Positions 24,837 through 33,757 of a DNA stretch of 50,263 nt are shown piece after piece. The position numbers were made by a program, and so were the translations under genes. The stretch spans positions 1 to 50,263 of the forward strand of contig JAFQEB010000094.1 of NCBI GenBank assembly GCA_017399225.1, written 5' to 3'. The notes beneath the pieces are model-generated. The model made no database searches. It worked only from the letters and a program-made list of their open reading frames with translations, and was not told where the DNA came from. Source of the DNA: Clostridia bacterium. GTDB taxonomy: Bacteria; Bacillota_A; Clostridia; Christensenellales; Aristaeellaceae. How positions within the stretch are numbered: the first letter of the stretch is position 1; every line of letters begins with the position of its first letter.

Positions 24837-25877
24837 ATGCAGAAAACGATCTCCTTGCTCCTCAGCCTGCTGCTGACGGCGGCCCTGCTGACGGGCTGCA
24901 CCGCCAGCGCAGAGCAGCACATGGGCCAGGCCCAGGGCTACGGCGGCCCCCTGCGCGTCACCGTCAGCATGAACGGCACGGACATCACCGAGGTGCGCGT
25001 CACCGAGCACTCGGAGACCGAGGGCGTGGGTACCCGGGCCATCGACGTGCTGCCGGATCTGATCGCCCGGGCGGACAGCGTGCAGGTGGATAACGTCACC
25101 GGCGCGACCGTCACCAGCGAGGCCATCAAGACCGCGGTTTCCCAGGCTATCAGCGGCGTATCCATGCCCGAGAGCATCGATATGACCACCGTCACCGACG
25201 TGCCCGACCCCGCCATGACCGGCGTTGGCATGGCCGCCACGGGCCGCCTGGGCCCCGGCACGGACGAGGACGGCGACCCGGTGTACTCCTTCAACGTTGT
25301 CTTTGCCTGCGCGGACTTTGACGGTCAGGGCCGCGTCACCAGCCTGGACGTGGATCAGCTGGAGGTGCTCTCCAGCCAGTTCGACGGCTTCCCTGCGGAC
25401 GAGGATGACGAGCCCGCCTTCCTCCGGCAGGTGTCCGCCTGGACCACCAAGGGCGCGCAGGGCGAGGACTACATGCTGACCAGCGGCTCCTGGCGGCAGC
25501 AGATGGATGCCTATGAGGAGATGATGACCGGCAAGACGATGGAGGAGATCAACGCCTGGTTCCAGGAGAATTTCTCCTCCGGCGACGGCAAACCCATGCA
25601 GACCGGCAGCGCGACAGCCGGGGACGCCCAGGAGGGCAGCACCGGTACGGATATGCAGGGCAGCGCCGCCCGAACCTCCGATAGCGTGACCGGCGCGACC
25701 ATGTCCCTGCGGGATGAGCACGGCGATATCCTCACCGCCATCCAGCGTGCCTGGGAAGACGCCCAGCGCCGCCAGGGCACCCAGGGCGATATGCCCGCCG
25801 TGACGCCCGAGGGCGGCATGATGAACGACACCAACACCGAGGAGCCTGTCACCGAGGGCGAAAGCAGCATGGGCTGA
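24837..25877 (+). CDS. FMN-binding-domain lipoprotein
   Basis: Predicted lipoprotein of 346 residues. The lipobox is LLTGC with Cys21. An FMN_bind domain (PF04205) spans about 36-110 and carries VTGAT at 87-91, the type of motif at which flavin is covalently attached in RnfG/NqrC relatives. A second SVTGAT occurs at 283-288 with the usual following helix, so two flavin sites are possible. The middle region (about 120-220) is acidic and unassigned. GGAAGG lies 9 nt before the ATG at 24837. It is divergent from the VanY-like gene. A role in extracytoplasmic electron transfer is likely but not proven. Confidence 0.85.
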   Translation: MQKTISLLLSLLLTAALLTGCTASAEQHMGQAQGYGGPLRVTVSMNGTDITEVRVTEHSETEGVGTRAIDVLPDLIARADSVQVDNVTGATVTSEAIKTAVSQAISGVSMPESIDMTTVTDVPDPAMTGVGMAATGRLGPGTDEDGDPVYSFNVVFACADFDGQGRVTSLDVDQLEVLSSQFDGFPADEDDEPAFLRQVSAWTTKGAQGEDYMLTSGSWRQQMDAYEEMMTGKTMEEINAWFQENFSSGDGKPMQTGSATAGDAQEGSTGTDMQGSAARTSDSVTGATMSLRDEHGDILTAIQRAWEDAQRRQGTQGDMPAVTPEGGMMNDTNTEEPVTEGESSMG

Positions 25878-25883
25878 AGCAAA

Positions 25884-25920
25884 GCCGCAGGGGAGCAAAT
25901 GTCTCTCCTGCGGCCTTTTT
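25884..25920 (+). terminator. Terminator after FMN-binding lipoprotein
   Basis: GCCGCAGGGGAG pairs with CTCTCCTGCGGC (one G-T pair) across a 7-nt loop, followed by CTTTTTG. Confidence 0.85.
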
Positions 25921-25942
25921 GTGCGGTGGGGGCGACGCTCCA

Positions 25943-26085
25943 AACTATTCACTATTCACTATTCACCAGTGAGGCGAAGCCGAACGACTTCACTATTCAC
26001 TCTGGGTTGGTTCCCTTGTAGCCGCTTGGGAGCCTACGAGAAATGAATAATGAATAATGAAAAGTGAATAATAAACTGTGTCCTA
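25943..26085. repeat. Repeat family E, copy 2
   Basis: The left arm TATTCACTATTCACC followed by AGTGAGGCGAAGCCGAACG matches copy 1 almost exactly. The centre differs, and the right arm is a run of AATGAATAATGAA. It lies between the FMN lipoprotein and an SH3 protein gene. Confidence 0.8.
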
Positions 26086-26094
26086 CTCCGGCCG

Positions 26095-27546
26095 TCAGCC
26101 GTTGCCGATGGTGGAATACTCCTGCCGTTCATAGATGGCGGCGTCCTCCTCCGTGGCGAAGCGGATGCTGCCGTCCTCGTCGAGGCTCAGGCCGAAGCGA
26201 ATGACGCTGCCGTCCTCTTGGGTGACGGTCATTTCATACAGCGGGTAGTTCTGATAGGCGGCGTCCAGGGGGCAGTTCGTCACGCGCCAACGGGCGTCGG
26301 TCTGGGTCAGCCAGATCCCGCTTTCATCCCGCTGGACGCACTTCATCGTGCCGTCGGAGGAGAGCACCAGGAAGCCCGTCAGGGGGCTGTTTCCGCTTTC
26401 CAGGCTCCATTTGCCGATCATCAGATCCATCACGTCCCACCGGGTCTGATCCCCTGCCAGGGCCAGATCCCGCAGGGGGACAAAGCCCCAGAAGCTGCGG
26501 CCTGCGCCCTCGTAGCTGACCAGCGCGTAGAAGCTGCCGCACAGGGCAAGGCCCTGTACCCTCGTGCCCGCAGGCAGCGCGGCCTGCCCGTACTGGGACA
26601 CATGGGGATCATCGGTCAGGAAGGTGTCGCGGGTTGTCACCAGGTCCACGGGCTCTGCTGCGGGAACAGGTGTGGGCACCTGCATCAGGCTCGCAGGCAC
26701 AAAGCCGATCCGGCTGGTGCGGAGGCTGACCTCATATTCAATCATCGTCCAGCCGTTTATTTCGCCCAGCAGCCTGATTTCTCCGCCCGTGCTGACGGAG
26801 GCCTTGCCGTTTGACGCCCGGTAGGAATCCTCATCCGGTGCGGAAAACACCGCCAGCTTGCGGGCCTTCTTCTCACCCGGCCAGATCTCCTGTACGTTCA
26901 GCCTGCCGCCGGATCGCATCAGCGCCTCGGTGACGGTGTTCATCCGGCGCACGTCGGCCATGGAGCGGGGAAGCTGGGTGATGTTGAACTCCGCCAGGGT
27001 CAGCATATCCGTCTTCCACAGGGCGTCGCCGATGGGCTGCCGGCTGTTTTGCTGGCCGGCCTGGAAATAAGAGTAATCGCTGCCCGTCCACATGAGGCTG
27101 TCGCCGTAGGAGGAGGATTCATCGAAAAGCACCCTCTGCAGGCAGTATTCCCCGTCATGCCGGGCAAAGATATACGCCTCTTTCCCGCCATAGGAAAGGG
27201 AGATGCCGCCGCCTGCAAGGTGACGCAGCTCCGGCCGCACGGCCCGGTCATCTCCGGGCTGATAAACGGCAACCGTCGAAACCGCCTCTGCGACCCAGTT
27301 GTCATCCTCGCGTACGGCGCAGATCAGCTGACTGTGATACCTGTTGGACAAAATGGCCTGGTTGACATTGCGGCCGCCAACCTTTTTGTTGCCGTTGTCC
27401 GCATCGGCGTTGTAATCGTCATAGGCGTCATCATTGTAGATGATATCAAGGACGCCGCCCCGGAGGCCCCACTGGTTCGCCAGGGCGCCGGTGGTCATGG
27501 TCAGCAGCAGGATGCAGACCGCCGTCATTGCCAGGATCTTCTTCAT
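26095..27546 (-). CDS. Exported SH3b/lipocalin-like modular protein
   Basis: Predicted exported protein of 483 residues, function unknown, paralogous to the protein at 143-2536. Signal peptide MKKILAMTAV ending TGALA. An N-terminal beta region follows (about 30-230), then two SH3b-like domains, the first with GKASVST and the second ending FWGFVPLRDL. A C-terminal lipocalin-like unit begins LMIGKWSLESG and includes LSSDGTM. The order is reversed compared with the larger paralogue, where the lipocalin-like units come first. AAGGAGG lies 9 nt before the ATG at 27546; the upstream in-frame extension to 27666 is not supported. Confidence 0.8.
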   Translation of the reverse strand: MKKILAMTAVCILLLTMTTGALANQWGLRGGVLDIIYNDDAYDDYNADADNGNKKVGGRNVNQAILSNRYHSQLICAVREDDNWVAEAVSTVAVYQPGDDRAVRPELRHLAGGGISLSYGGKEAYIFARHDGEYCLQRVLFDESSSYGDSLMWTGSDYSYFQAGQQNSRQPIGDALWKTDMLTLAEFNITQLPRSMADVRRMNTVTEALMRSGGRLNVQEIWPGEKKARKLAVFSAPDEDSYRASNGKASVSTGGEIRLLGEINGWTMIEYEVSLRTSRIGFVPASLMQVPTPVPAAEPVDLVTTRDTFLTDDPHVSQYGQAALPAGTRVQGLALCGSFYALVSYEGAGRSFWGFVPLRDLALAGDQTRWDVMDLMIGKWSLESGNSPLTGFLVLSSDGTMKCVQRDESGIWLTQTDARWRVTNCPLDAAYQNYPLYEMTVTQEDGSVIRFGLSLDEDGSIRFATEEDAAIYERQEYSTIGNG

Positions 27547-27658
27547 TGCCGGAATCCTCCTTGTCTTTCTGACCATACAACGCGGGAAGGAAGCAATTTC
27601 CTGCAAATGCGGGAAATTTTCCATTTGTGTGCATGAAAGGGCGGATTCAACTACCAAC

Positions 27659-27728
27659 GCTGACACGGGCCCTCTCAGTCACCTTCGGTGACAGCTCTCC
27701 CGGAGGGAGAGCCTTTCGGTTGCGTGGA
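27659..27728 (-). repeat. Dispersed repeat family D, copy 3
   Basis: Inverse of copy 2 with the same TCACCTTCGGTGA hairpin and GCTCTCCC/GGGAGAGC stem. It begins 112 bp upstream of the SH3 protein start codon. Confidence 0.85.
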
Positions 27729-27761
27729 AGCCCGCCCTGCTGCGGGTTCGGACTGCCGCAC

Positions 27762-27845
27762 GAGGGCGCGTCTGCGGACGCGCGAACCCTCTCACCCGCT
27801 GACGCGGGAGCTCCCCCGAAGGGGGAGCCTTTTGGTTGCGTGGAA
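27762..27845 (-). repeat. Dispersed repeat family D, copy 4
   Basis: Contains the GCGCGTCTGCGGACGCGC palindrome and GCTCCCCC/GGGGGAGC stem, ending in TTTTGGTTGCGTGG. The palindrome links it to copy 1 at 6327. Confidence 0.8.
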
Positions 27846-27933
27846 ATCAGCATTTTCGTAGGGGCGACCATTGGTCGCCCGCCCTGCTGCGGTTCAGACT
27901 GCCGCAAAGAACCCATCCGGGCAGCAGCAAAGA

Positions 27934-28086
27934 CAAAGGCTCCCTTGTGTAAAGGGAGCTGCCCCGCAGGGGCTGAGGGATTGCCGCCTTCAGCACTGCG
28001 CAGCTCATGACAACATAACCTGCCGCAGGCAATCCCTCCGTCTCGCCTTGCGGCGATCCACCTCCCTTTGCACAAGGGAGGCTTTG
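27934..28086 (-). repeat. Dispersed repeat family C, copy 3
   Basis: Inverse orientation to copies 1 and 2, bounded by the same hairpins. Its flanking spacer is also an inverse match of the spacer near 23024-23082, so the shared inverted sequence extends to about 270 bp. Confidence 0.85.
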
Positions 28087-28148
28087 GTCGTCGTTTCCTT
28101 GCGGCAACGCGGGGCAAGCGGCAAATGGGCATCCGGGCAGCAGCATAG

Positions 28149-28170
28149 ACAAAGGCTCCCTTGTGTAAAG
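28149..28170 (-). repeat. Truncated family C copy
   Basis: Only the hairpin start (AAGGCTCCCTTGTGTAAAG) remains. It runs directly into the terminator of the large repeat-protein gene. The gap 27547-28229 otherwise contains only D and C repeats. Confidence 0.7.
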
Positions 28171-28173
28171 CAC

Positions 28174-28217
28174 GAAAAAAGCGGGCGCGCCAGCCATATC
28201 CGGCCTGCGGCGCGCCC
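28174..28217 (-). terminator. Terminator of the repeat-protein operon
   Basis: On the minus strand GGGCGCGCC pairs with GGCGCGCCC, followed by GCTTTTTTC. Confidence 0.85.
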
Positions 28218-28229
28218 TTGGTAATTCTG

Positions 28230-31200
28230 TTATTCCTCCACCCGGGTCAGGTAGATGGTGATCTCCGTCCCGGAGCGCTTGTCGTACAGCCATGCGTGCT
28301 GGCGGGTCACGCCGGTCAGGCGATGCGTTTCTGCCTGCATGTCGGCGCTTTCGCCGGTGTACATCCTGTCGCCGTCCACGGAGAAGGTCATCTCCTCGCC
28401 GCCGAGGCTGCAGGTGCCGTCATCCCGGAAGATATAGAGGTCACCCTTCAGATCCGTCCACTGGCCGAGAATGAGGTAGCAGCCCTTTTGCAGCTTGCTG
28501 TCCACGCTCTTGTAGCCGGGGATCATCCGGTACCACTTCAGGGCCTCGTAGGGCTTGCCGGCGTCGTAGAGGGCATTGCCCTGCCGGTAGCAGGATTCCT
28601 TGTACACGCCCCGAAGGTAGGCATACTTCTCCGGCACCTGGGTCATATCCAGCGTATCGATGAGGATGACCACATCGGTGTAGCGGCCCTCGTTGTAGGC
28701 CAGATTCACCGGGTTGACCATGCTGCCGTAGTAGCGGTCGTACATGGCCTCTGCCTGGGCAGGCGCATCCCGGTAATCCCCCATGGCGAGGAAGAGCTGC
28801 GCCGCCGCAAGGGGATCGCCGCCCTCGGCGGTGTGGACGGCCTTGTCATACCTTGCCTGCCGGACGCGGGCGGGGCTGTCATTGTAGTCCCCCAGAGCGG
28901 TGAACAGGGCGGCGGCCTCGTCATACTGATGCTGCTGCACCATGGCGTCGGCGGCATTGTAGCGGGCCTGCTTTTCCAGCGCGGGGGCGTCGGCATACTC
29001 GCCGAGAACGGCGTAGATCTCCGCCGCCTGCAGGTATTCGCCCTTGGCTGCGTGGGCAGCCGCAGCGGCGTAGCGCATCTGGCTGGCACGGGCAGTGCTG
29101 TCGGCATAGCCCGCCAGGCCGTCCATGATGGCGGCGGCCCGCTGCCACTCTCCGGCAGCGTTGAGGCGCTCGGCAGCCTCGTAGCGCAGCTGATTGGCCT
29201 TTTCGCCTGCGTTGCTGTAATCCCCCAGGGCCTCCAGGGCTTCGGCAGCGGCATTCCAGTCGCCTGCCTCGGCAAGGGCCTCGGCGGCCTCGTAGCGCAG
29301 CTGATTGGCCCGGTCGGCGCTGTCCTCGTAGCCGCTGATGGCGTCGAAGGCCTCGGCAGCGGCACGCCAGTCCGTTGCGGCAAGGGCCTCGGCGGCCTCA
29401 TAGCGCAGCTGGCTGGCCCGGTCGGCGCTGTCGCCGTAGCCGCTGAGCGCCTCAAAGGCGGCAAGGGCGGCTTCCGGGTCGGTTTCCATCAGGGCTTCGG
29501 CGGCTTCATAGCGGAGCTGGTTGGCCTGATCGGCGCTGTCGCCGTAGCCGCTGAGCGCCTCAAAGGCAGCGATGGCCCCTTCCGGGTCGCTTTCTGCCAG
29601 CGCCCTGGCGGCCTCGTAGCGCAGCTGATCCGCCCGGGCAGCGCTGTCAGCGTATTCGCCCAGCGCCTCGAAGGCGGCGAGGCCTTCCTCCGGGGAGACC
29701 ACAGCCAGCGCAGCGGCAGCCTCATAGCGCAGCGCCAGCACGCGGTCGGCGCTGTCGGCATAATCCCCCAGGGCGGTGAAGGCCTCGATGGCCTCAGCCT
29801 GGTTGCCGCCCTCCGCAAGGGCCTGGGCGGCCTCGTATCTGATCTCCAGAATGCGCTGATCGCTGCCGTTGTAGCTGCCAAGAGCCTCAAAGGCGGCGAT
29901 GGCCTCGTCGTCCCGGCCTGCATCGGCAAGGGCCTGGGCGGCGTCATAGCGCAGCTGCTGCACGCGGGCGGCGCTGTCGGCATGATCCCCCAGGGCGGTG
30001 AAGGCTGCAATGGCCCCCGCATGATCCCCCGCGGCAGCCAGGGCGTCGGCAGCGGCGTAATCGCAGTCTGCTGCCCGCGCCGTGTCGCTCAGGGCCAGGA
30101 AGGCGTCCTTCGCCTCGGCGAACCGCTGGAGCGCATAGAGCGTCTCTGCCCGGGTGCGGGCAGATTGCGCCAGCTTGTCGGCGCTGTCGGCATATGCGCC
30201 CAGCTCCGTGTAGAGGGCGGCGGCGCTTTCCAGATTGGCAAGCTTCTCCTCGGCCGTTTCGGTCTCGGCTGCCGTCAGCGCCCCGGCCTGCTCATAGAGG
30301 GTCGCCTGGCGCAAGGCTGTAGCGTCTGCATAGTCGCCCAGGGCCGCATACTTTTCCGCAGCCCCGGCATACTGGCCTGCTTCGCGCATTTCGCCCGCCC
30401 AGTCATACTGGCAGCGGCTGATCATTTCCTTGCTGTCCCGGTGCTCGGGGATGGCGCTGAAGCCCTCGATGGCCTCGGCATAATCCCGGCGGGTATAAGC
30501 GTTCAGGGCAGGGTAGTAGGCGCAGTCCAGCAGGAGGGATGCAGCCTCCTCATCCTCCGCAGGCAGCTGGGAGAGCAGCTTTTCCGCCTTGGCGTAGTTG
30601 ATCTCCTTCATTGCCTTCTTCGCGGATTCAATGGTGGCTTTGCGCCACATATCGCGGGAATCCCGGTAGTCCAGGATCCGCCCGAACAGCTCCGCCGCCC
30701 GCTCGTAATTCAGCGTTTCCATGGCGACGCTGGCAGGCATGTAGAAGCACTCATTGGCCTGATCGGCGGCGTCTTCATAGCCGGCCGCAAGCTCGAAGGC
30801 CTCCGCAGCCTCCTCGATCTTCCCCTCGCTGCGCAGCATGACGCCCCGGTCATAGTGGTACCGGAGGACGAGGGTATCCGCGTCCCGGTGGCCGGGGATG
30901 GCCCCAAGCAGGGCAAGGCCCGTTTCCGCATCGCCATTTTCAAGCGCTTCCTTGCCCGGCAGATACCAGGTATCCAGATGCAGCGCGGCGCTATCCTGAT
31001 AATCGCCCAGGCTGGCAAAGGCCATGCGGGCCTCGCCCCACTGACCGTCCTCCAGCAGCGCGCAGGCCCGGTCATAGGCGATCATTTGACGCCTATCGGG
31101 GGCCTGACGGTAGCTGCCCAGCGCGGTATAGAGCGCCTCGGCCTCCTGGATACTCCCCTGGGCCAGCAGCTGCTCAGCCAGGAGCCAGTCGCATTCCATG

Positions 31201-32207
31201 GCCAGCTCGGCGCTGCGCTGATAATCCCCCAGAGCCTCCAGCTCCGCCCGGGCGGAAATCAGCTCCTCCCGGGTAGGGGATAGGTACACGTCCGGCACGG
31301 CGGAGGCATCCGCCAGCAGATCCGTATCAGTGATGACGCTCGCTGCGGCAAGGTAGCGGCTTTCCAGCGCCTTTTCCCTGGCGTCGCGGTAATCCTCCAG
31401 GCCGGTGAAGGCAGTCTGCGCCTCCTGATAACGGCCTTCGTTCAGGGCGTTCTGCGCCAGCTGATATTTCACATAGGGCAGACCGTAGCAGACCGCCCCA
31501 TAGGTCAGTGCGCCGGCTGCGGCCAGGGCGAGGATCACCTTCGCCGCACGGCCCTTTTTTGCCTTGCGCTGCACAAAGTCCTTCTCCCGGCCCTCCTGCA
31601 GATTGCCGGACTTTTCCAGCGCTGCGCGGCGCTTGGCGTCCAGCTCCTCCTCGCGGGCGGCGGCAACGGCAGCCACCGCAGCCTGATTGAACCGGGCGAA
31701 CACCGCCTTCTTTTCCTGATGGCAGCGGGCGCATTGCAGGGTATCATCCATATTGGGGCGGCCGCAGACGCAGACCCACAGGCCCTCCTGCTGCTGGGGA
31801 TAACCGCTGGCCATCGGCCCGGCCACGGCCCGGAGCTGGGTCAGCTGCGGGGAGCGGTGCAGGTTGTTAGGCTCATAGGAGATCAGGTTCTCCTTATCAT
31901 GCCGCCACACGGCAGCGTTGTCATACCAGACCTTATCCACCCGCACCTCATAAACCTCGGCGCGGATGAGCTGCTCCACCGGCACGGTCATGCGGAAGGT
32001 CTTGCCCGGCGCGCCGTCCAGCTGACGGCCCCGGTGGGTCAGCCGGGCAGTCTCCTCCCCATCGGCAGAGGAGAGCTTGAGCGTCACCTCCACGGAGACC
32101 ACCTGCATCGAGGACAGATTGAACAGCGTCACCTCACAGGCGTGCTTCTCCGCCGTGGGCAATTCAACCTTCCATGCCTCTACCGGGCATGTCAGATCGA
32201 TCTGCAT
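28230..32207 (-). CDS. Large membrane protein with zinc ribbon and tandem TPR-like repeats
   Basis: Protein of 1325 residues, function unknown. Order: N-terminal beta domain (1-130), zinc ribbon with Cys146, Cys148, Cys159 and Cys162, basic linker (186-220), one membrane segment (about 221-243), and about 25-28 helical repeats of about 36 residues (255-1240). The repeat consensus is ALGDYADSADRxxQLRYEAAEAL, TPR/SEL1-like. A C-terminal lipocalin-like unit follows (GQWTDLKGDL, FRDDGTCSLGG), related to those at 143-2536 and 26095-27546. The basic linker suggests the zinc ribbon is cytoplasmic and the repeats lie outside. Around 29160-29800 the repeats are near-identical at DNA level, so copy number may vary. 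AGGAGG lies 8 nt upstream. It is the second gene of an operon, 33 bp after its partner. Confidence 0.85.
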   Translation of the reverse strand: MQIDLTCPVEAWKVELPTAEKHACEVTLFNLSSMQVVSVEVTLKLSSADGEETARLTHRGRQLDGAPGKTFRMTVPVEQLIRAEVYEVRVDKVWYDNAAVWRHDKENLISYEPNNLHRSPQLTQLRAVAGPMASGYPQQQEGLWVCVCGRPNMDDTLQCARCHQEKKAVFARFNQAAVAAVAAAREEELDAKRRAALEKSGNLQEGREKDFVQRKAKKGRAAKVILALAAAGALTYGAVCYGLPYVKYQLAQNALNEGRYQEAQTAFTGLEDYRDAREKALESRYLAAASVITDTDLLADASAVPDVYLSPTREELISARAELEALGDYQRSAELAMECDWLLAEQLLAQGSIQEAEALYTALGSYRQAPDRRQMIAYDRACALLEDGQWGEARMAFASLGDYQDSAALHLDTWYLPGKEALENGDAETGLALLGAIPGHRDADTLVLRYHYDRGVMLRSEGKIEEAAEAFELAAGYEDAADQANECFYMPASVAMETLNYERAAELFGRILDYRDSRDMWRKATIESAKKAMKEINYAKAEKLLSQLPAEDEEAASLLLDCAYYPALNAYTRRDYAEAIEGFSAIPEHRDSKEMISRCQYDWAGEMREAGQYAGAAEKYAALGDYADATALRQATLYEQAGALTAAETETAEEKLANLESAAALYTELGAYADSADKLAQSARTRAETLYALQRFAEAKDAFLALSDTARAADCDYAAADALAAAGDHAGAIAAFTALGDHADSAARVQQLRYDAAQALADAGRDDEAIAAFEALGSYNGSDQRILEIRYEAAQALAEGGNQAEAIEAFTALGDYADSADRVLALRYEAAAALAVVSPEEGLAAFEALGEYADSAARADQLRYEAARALAESDPEGAIAAFEALSGYGDSADQANQLRYEAAEALMETDPEAALAAFEALSGYGDSADRASQLRYEAAEALAATDWRAAAEAFDAISGYEDSADRANQLRYEAAEALAEAGDWNAAAEALEALGDYSNAGEKANQLRYEAAERLNAAGEWQRAAAIMDGLAGYADSTARASQMRYAAAAAHAAKGEYLQAAEIYAVLGEYADAPALEKQARYNAADAMVQQHQYDEAAALFTALGDYNDSPARVRQARYDKAVHTAEGGDPLAAAQLFLAMGDYRDAPAQAEAMYDRYYGSMVNPVNLAYNEGRYTDVVILIDTLDMTQVPEKYAYLRGVYKESCYRQGNALYDAGKPYEALKWYRMIPGYKSVDSKLQKGCYLILGQWTDLKGDLYIFRDDGTCSLGGEEMTFSVDGDRMYTGESADMQAETHRLTGVTRQHAWLYDKRSGTEITIYLTRVEE

Positions 32208-32240
32208 TCTTGCCCCCTCCTTTTCTTCAGGGTATTTTGC

Positions 32241-33428
32241 TTACTTCGCCATGTAAACCATGGCCTCGGTCAGCTCCATGTGGATAAAATTCATGTGGAG
32301 CACCACGCGGCGCCCATCCTCCAGCACGAGGCCGTAGCGCAATGTGGCAGAGGCGTCGGCGCCGTATTCCGCCGTGCCGAACTCGCCGCTTTCCTCGCTC
32401 CCGTAGAGGGTCTCGCGGCTCACGCCGTCGAACTCGCCCTCCCCGTTGCGGAAGCGGTTGAACACCTCCGGGAAGGTATCGCCCACGCGCACCGCCCGGG
32501 GGCCCTCCAGGCCGCCGTCGGTCAGCAGCACCATGTAGATGCGGGCATTCTCCCGATCGGCGTCGGTCAGGAAGGTGATCTCGCAATCGCTGAAGGTCAG
32601 CGTGCGGATGGCGCCCAGCTCCTCATCCTCGATCCATTCGTCATCCAGGGGCTCGCCCAGCAGCGCCGCAGCGCCTTCGGGGGTCAGCTCGGTGAAATCC
32701 AGGCCGGAGAAGAACAGGTCTGAGCCGCCGAATTTCTCCAGCGCCGCACCGTCGTAGCTGAAAGGCACCTGCTCGTAATCCGTCACCAGCGCCGCCGCCT
32801 TCATCTGATCCCTCAGGGCGTAGGCCTGGTCAAAGTCGATGCGGGTATTCAGGCCGTAGGCGCGGATGGCGCTGACCATGCCGTCCTGCATGGTGAAGAT
32901 GACGCCCGCGTCGGTATAGCCGTCGCCGCCGGTGGTCAGCTGGTCATGCACGGCATACTGGATGGTCTCCACGCGCTGACCGTCCCGCTGCACCTCCGCC
33001 CACTGCAGGGTATCGGGCAGCAGGTCGATCAGATAGATGACCGCGTTGCTGCGGCTGCCGCGCAGGGCAGGATTCTCGGTGTAGAAGGCAGAGAGCACCA
33101 CGGAGGTCGTGTCGTCGATGCCAACGCCCCGGGGGCCCTCCTCCTCAGGGGAGGTCACCACCACCGCGCTGACGACGGTATCCGCCTTCATCACCGGCTT
33201 ATCGGCATAGAGGGTGGCAAAGTCGTAGATGAACTCATACCCGTCGCTGGTCAGGCTCTCCCTGGGGTCGTTCAGCGGCTCGCTGGACAGGGCCCGGGCC
33301 TGATACCGGGCAGCCCATTCCGTCAGCTCCTGCATCAGCAGGGTATCCGCAGCGGATTCCTCCGCCATGGCGCAGGGCAGCATCATCAGCGCCGCCACCA
33401 GCAGGATCAGCAGGCTCTTCAGCTTCAT
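32241..33428 (-). CDS. Exported protein of unknown function, partner of the repeat protein
   Basis: Predicted exported protein of 395 residues that I do not recognise. Signal peptide MKLKSLLILL ending CAMAEE. Two halves look weakly alike: GPRGVGIDDTTSVVLSAF and GPRAVRVGDTFPEVFNRF, each followed by a short beta-rich stretch, so it may be an internal duplication. This GPRGVxxGD pattern is seen in other clostridial exported proteins of unknown role. GGAG lies 8 nt before the ATG at 33428. It is the first gene of an operon with the 1325-residue repeat protein, which suggests the two act together at the cell surface. Confidence 0.75.
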   Translation of the reverse strand: MKLKSLLILLVAALMMLPCAMAEESAADTLLMQELTEWAARYQARALSSEPLNDPRESLTSDGYEFIYDFATLYADKPVMKADTVVSAVVVTSPEEEGPRGVGIDDTTSVVLSAFYTENPALRGSRSNAVIYLIDLLPDTLQWAEVQRDGQRVETIQYAVHDQLTTGGDGYTDAGVIFTMQDGMVSAIRAYGLNTRIDFDQAYALRDQMKAAALVTDYEQVPFSYDGAALEKFGGSDLFFSGLDFTELTPEGAAALLGEPLDDEWIEDEELGAIRTLTFSDCEITFLTDADRENARIYMVLLTDGGLEGPRAVRVGDTFPEVFNRFRNGEGEFDGVSRETLYGSEESGEFGTAEYGADASATLRYGLVLEDGRRVVLHMNFIHMELTEAMVYMAK

Positions 33429-33757
33429 AGATCTCTCTCCTTTTAACATCCGCACAAACGGATGGTATAGTCAACCGAGTTTATTGTACCGCAAAATGCC
33501 CCGGATGTACAGCCTCCCAAAGGCGCATATGTGTAAATTTCACCGTTTTTTCATCATTGGCAATATCCGGCAGGAGGGATGCGGGCTTTCCCGGCATACA
33601 GGACGCAGCCTCCCCATATGCTGGAAACAGGGGCCCAGGCTGCCAGATGATACCAGCCTTCTGCGGGATGCAGGGCTGCACATGCCCCGTTTGGATGGGT
33701 GAGAGCGCGGCCGCAGCAAGGCGGACGCACTCCATTACCGCAAAGGAGGATATCCCT
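33429..33757. other. Intergenic region between divergent genes
   Basis: A short hairpin (CATCCG/CGGATG, about 33448-33465) lies just before the ribosome-binding site of the minus-strand operon. The rest is a GC-moderate stretch of about 250 bp upstream of the four-SH3 gene. It has some pairing potential, but I see no known riboswitch pattern and no gene. Confidence 0.4.

Noticed and set aside
28161..31283. Plus-strand open frame of 1040 codons
   Set aside because: Antisense to the tandem-repeat protein; apparent repeats are mirrored from the real gene.
33600..33757. Riboswitch before the four-SH3 gene
   Set aside because: c-di-AMP (ydaO) and c-di-GMP riboswitches often precede wall genes, but their conserved strings are not present; a GATACCAGC match to the artificial theophylline aptamer is chance.
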